Below are positions 61,358 to 64,000 of a DNA stretch of 64,000 nt, in pieces. Numbering within the stretch: the first letter of the stretch is position 1; the number at the start of each line of letters is the position of its first letter. The translations under genes and the position numbers were made by a program. A model generated the notes under the pieces. The model was not told where the DNA came from. It saw nothing but the letters and a program-made list of their open reading frames with translations, and did no database searches. Source of the DNA: Chryseobacterium aureum (GTDB lineage: Bacteria; Bacteroidota; Bacteroidia; Flavobacteriales; Weeksellaceae); contig NZ_CP034661.1 of assembly GCF_003971235.1 (NCBI RefSeq), forward strand, positions 3,348,001 through 3,412,000. Direction: 5' to 3'.

Positions 61358-63745
61358 ATGGAAAAACTACAGTCTCCACAAAAGCTATTAGAAGATTGGA
61401 GAACGGATGATTTTATCAACAAACAGTTTCTGTGCTCTGAACTTCGAAGAAGAAATACTCTTTTCAATGATTATATTTTAGAATACGATGTTAATAATTA
61501 TGATTGGCACGCAGAACAAACGTCAATTAAAGACAATAAAGAAAACATCATAAAATTAAAAACTTATCTCAATAAAAATACAGAACTTGTAGATTTAGTC
61601 CAAAGACAAAATGAAATAGAGTTTGATATAGATTTAAATGTAAGAAAACTATATTTCCGGTTAAAATATTTTTTTCACAGAAATGCAGACACTGAAGAGC
61701 TGCGTAGAAACAAAGCAATTATGCTGGAAACTTTTTCTTATGAAGAATTTAAAAATTTAATACAATATGTTGGTTACGGTGATTTTGAAAAAGAAACTTC
61801 ATATAATTATCTCGGATATTTTTCTAAAATTTACGAATTCTATTTTAACCAAGCAAGTATTCCGGAACAGTTAATATTTCTTTATACCAATACTCCGGAT
61901 TTTGCTTTTGAAAGAATCGTATTGGATAACGAAAAGGTGATGCAGCATCTTATCACTCTTACAGAATATGATGATACTGGATTTTTTAGTGGTTGGAAAG
62001 ACGGAAGTTCTGCCTTGGTAAATATCTTCAAAACTTCTTCTCCCGGTTACATCATGAATCGGTTCAAAAAAGAGCCTGAGCTTTGCAACAGGATTTATTA
62101 TAACCTCGATAATATAAGTTATGTAGATGGAAAACCACAATCTAACCGAATCATTTTTGCCGGAATTATGCGGTCTTTCGCACAACATCACACGATAAAA
62201 GAAGATGCACCAATTTTTAAAATTAAAAAAGGCTATAGAGTAAACACAAAAGTTAACGAACTTTCAGGAACGATTTTAGGATTATTTGGTCAGTCTGATG
62301 AGAAAACATTTTTTTTGCAACAGCAGCAGGAACAATACATTGAAAAAGAAAATTACGAAACAGATGATCTTGGGGTAAGTACAATTGCCAAAAGCAGCAC
62401 GCAAGAAACAATATACAAAGACTTGGACGAAGGAAGGCAATTTTTGCCATTAGAAATGGTATATCTTGAAGAAGAGTTTGATGGGGTTACTACGATTACG
62501 AAAGTTCCGGCAATTTATGTAAAAGCTTTAGCAGATGCAGAAAAGTGGGCAATAATAAACGATAGATTGCGTATTGCAGCAGATATTGCCGCTATTATTC
62601 TGGGAGTAGGAACTCTTTCTACTACAGGAAACCCGTACCTGTTATTAGCTGCCGCTGCAGATCTTAGTTTGGCATTACCGGATCTCACCATACAGGCGTT
62701 CCGGGCGGAAATTGCCAAGCTTCCCGGTGGAGATGAGTTTCTGAGGCAATGGGATCTTATTTATAACGTATTAGGATCTGCTGTAGCTGCACCGCAGCTT
62801 GCGATTGGTCTGGCACAGCTTACAGTCACTTTTTACCGAAATTGCTTAAGCTTATTGAAAACATCTGTTAATGTTGCAGAAAATGTGAAACAGGGGTTGC
62901 GTGCCAGTGCAATTTCCGTATTTTTGGATTTGAACAGCGGCGTTTTTCAAAGGAAAGATCTACGTATGTTTAATCCAACGGAATGGGTAATTCCAAGCGC
63001 AGGAGTCATTTCAAAAACATCGGAATGTGATGCTTTGATACAAAATGGAGCATTCTTTATGGAGCTTGATGCGGCTGCTATTATGGAGAGTATTGGAAGA
63101 AAGGGAGGTGTTAATCCTGATGTCATAGGCTCAATAAGCAGTAAAAGAAGATTTGCTTTGGTGTATAAAGGTGAGATTATAGCCCAGGGAAGCCGTTACG
63201 ATAAAGCGTATCAGAAAGTTTTGCAGGATATAAGAAAAGTCAGTTATGATGCTGAGAAGGTTGGAAAGATATTAGAAGAATATAGGATAATTGCTTTTTG
63301 TGAAAGAATACCGAAAATCGCAAATAAATTTCCTTTGGAATCATTGCCTGAAGAAGGTTTTATTCTGTCATATACTTTTGATTCTAATGGTATTTTCAAG
63401 CAGTCTACAGGTAATATTTTTAAATCACGAGAATATGATTTTGTAATTACAAAATCTGGTGAATTAAGAATAGGGAATAAGCATCATCTTTTAGGTAATC
63501 GTGAGAATGTTTTAGCAGCAGGAAGTATGAGTTTTAAAAATGGGAGAATTTCAGAATTACATAACCTATCTGGTCATTACAGACCAACAATTGAAGAAGC
63601 AATGAGATTGGAAAAGATTTTACAGGAACTCGGAATACCTATAAAAAAAGCAAGATATGACATTTATATAATACACGCTAATGAAGAAGGTTTTGTTACA
63701 GGTATGAAAATAAATAAGAGAATATTTATAGAAAATTTAAAATAA
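61358..63745 (+). CDS. putative polymorphic toxin
   Basis: 795 residues, no signal peptide. Residues 1-330 are a helical region; 330-400 a Gln-rich connector; about 395-445 (RIAADIAAIILGVGTL and YLLLAAAADLSLALPDL) and 470-495 are hydrophobic, as in the pre-toxin regions of Bacteroidota polymorphic toxins; about 500-640 is a beta-rich stretch. The last 155 residues form a separate module with GNKHHLLGNRENVLAAGSM and LSGHYRPTIEEAMRL; proteins ending with this kind of H-x-L-x(5-6)-V-x-A-A-G ... SGHYRP motif occur, as I recall, at the ends of other toxins, but I cannot name an activity. Base composition becomes more AT-rich here. A small gene follows 5 bases later. Confidence 0.75.
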   Translation: MEKLQSPQKLLEDWRTDDFINKQFLCSELRRRNTLFNDYILEYDVNNYDWHAEQTSIKDNKENIIKLKTYLNKNTELVDLVQRQNEIEFDIDLNVRKLYFRLKYFFHRNADTEELRRNKAIMLETFSYEEFKNLIQYVGYGDFEKETSYNYLGYFSKIYEFYFNQASIPEQLIFLYTNTPDFAFERIVLDNEKVMQHLITLTEYDDTGFFSGWKDGSSALVNIFKTSSPGYIMNRFKKEPELCNRIYYNLDNISYVDGKPQSNRIIFAGIMRSFAQHHTIKEDAPIFKIKKGYRVNTKVNELSGTILGLFGQSDEKTFFLQQQQEQYIEKENYETDDLGVSTIAKSSTQETIYKDLDEGRQFLPLEMVYLEEEFDGVTTITKVPAIYVKALADAEKWAIINDRLRIAADIAAIILGVGTLSTTGNPYLLLAAAADLSLALPDLTIQAFRAEIAKLPGGDEFLRQWDLIYNVLGSAVAAPQLAIGLAQLTVTFYRNCLSLLKTSVNVAENVKQGLRASAISVFLDLNSGVFQRKDLRMFNPTEWVIPSAGVISKTSECDALIQNGAFFMELDAAAIMESIGRKGGVNPDVIGSISSKRRFALVYKGEIIAQGSRYDKAYQKVLQDIRKVSYDAEKVGKILEEYRIIAFCERIPKIANKFPLESLPEEGFILSYTFDSNGIFKQSTGNIFKSREYDFVITKSGELRIGNKHHLLGNRENVLAAGSMSFKNGRISELHNLSGHYRPTIEEAMRLEKILQELGIPIKKARYDIYIIHANEEGFVTGMKINKRIFIENLK

Positions 63746-63750
63746 TAAAA

Positions 63751-64000
63751 ATGGAACAAATTATTATAAAACTATTAGGCTTTTTAAAATTTAATGACTG
63801 GGAAAGTTATAAAAGTTTGAAAAATGAATTATTAAGTGTAGATACTAAAAATCTTATTGTTCAAATTTTAAATGAAAGACGATTTAGAGATACTGATGTA
63901 AAAGCACTTCTTTTAGTTATCCCTGAACTATGGAAAGATTTTAATATGGATGACTGGATGTATATTATTCGGAAAGTTGATCGTTCAGCCAACTATAGAG
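63751..64000 (+). CDS. probable immunity protein, 3' end beyond the window
   Basis: 83 residues are visible with no stop. It starts five bases after the toxin-like gene (MEQIIIKLLGFLKFNDWESYKSLK). The visible part is helical, charged and AT-rich, with ELWKDFNMDDWMYIIRKVDRSANYR at the end. Small gene directly after a toxin-type C-terminus is the usual arrangement of an immunity gene, so that is the inference. Confidence 0.65.
   Translation, partial: MEQIIIKLLGFLKFNDWESYKSLKNELLSVDTKNLIVQILNERRFRDTDVKALLLVIPELWKDFNMDDWMYIIRKVDRSANYR

Noticed and set aside
55572..64000. Right-edge locus as an ordinary prophage, type VI or contractile injection cluster
   Set aside because: No sheath, tube, baseplate, capsid, portal, terminase or lysis gene can be seen in the window; only the fibre-like protein recalls a phage. 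The part beyond 64000 is unseen, so this is not excluded.

Overview
The window is chromosomal DNA of a Flavobacteriia member, most likely Chryseobacterium or a close relative. The reasons are low GC with A-rich leaders and no clear Shine-Dalgarno sequences, promoter matches of the Bacteroidota form TTG-N19-TAnnTTTG, and typical families: YARHG and DUF2306 proteins, a SpmA/SpmB fusion, an AccD without its zinc cysteines, and short peptides with an ELKEIxGG leader. The genus is inference. Most of the window is housekeeping chromosome in short operons on both strands, with small accessory pockets inserted into it.

Left edge (1-3494): the end of an integrated element, with a DExH helicase-like gene cut by the window edge, a tyrosine integrase, five direct copies of GGTAACCT beside the integrase start, and two identical tRNA-Val(TAC) genes that are a plausible integration target. 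From 3.5 to 30.4 kb the core includes folC, a TolC-type efflux protein, SprT-like protein, mannose-1-phosphate guanylyltransferase, Bcp peroxiredoxin, endonuclease III, a DUF885 lipoprotein, an ExbB/ExbD/TonB operon, a SpmA/B protein, accD, class II aldolase, NAD kinase, a SPOUT methyltransferase, a bestrophin and mutS. Several gaps carry dispersed repeats, and one (23.04-23.15 kb) looks like a small RNA gene.

Between mutS and a thioredoxin-like gene pair (30.4-31.3 kb) lie four tandem genes, too short for routine gene finding, for 51-55-residue peptides. They share a double-glycine leader, four cysteines and a C-terminal G(F/Y)CC. Two matching promoters and two terminators divide them into two two-gene units. 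A fifth Cys-rich peptide with a related leader (GS in place of GG) is at 47.7-47.9 kb. No peptidase-transporter or modifying enzyme is visible in the window.

From 32.6 to 55.3 kb there is a five-gene minus-strand operon (flavoprotein, alpha/beta hydrolase, small periplasmic protein, DUF2306, YARHG), thiL, an AraC regulator with a Bcr/CflA exporter, a LytS/LytR-type two-component pair, peptidase T, HMG-CoA lyase, a rhodanese and others. Between thiL and the AraC gene is a 2.1-kb AT-rich cassette of four orphan genes bounded by a 92-bp direct repeat (89 of 92 identical). The right copy contains the AraC start codon.

Right edge (55.57-64 kb): a five-gene plus-strand locus that runs off the window. 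It encodes a 1221-residue cytoplasmic-type protein with coiled coils, a tail-fibre-like protein, a 159-residue accessory protein, a 795-residue protein built like a polymorphic toxin, and the start of a probable immunity gene. None has a signal peptide. This locus and the peptide cluster are the best candidates for undescribed systems.
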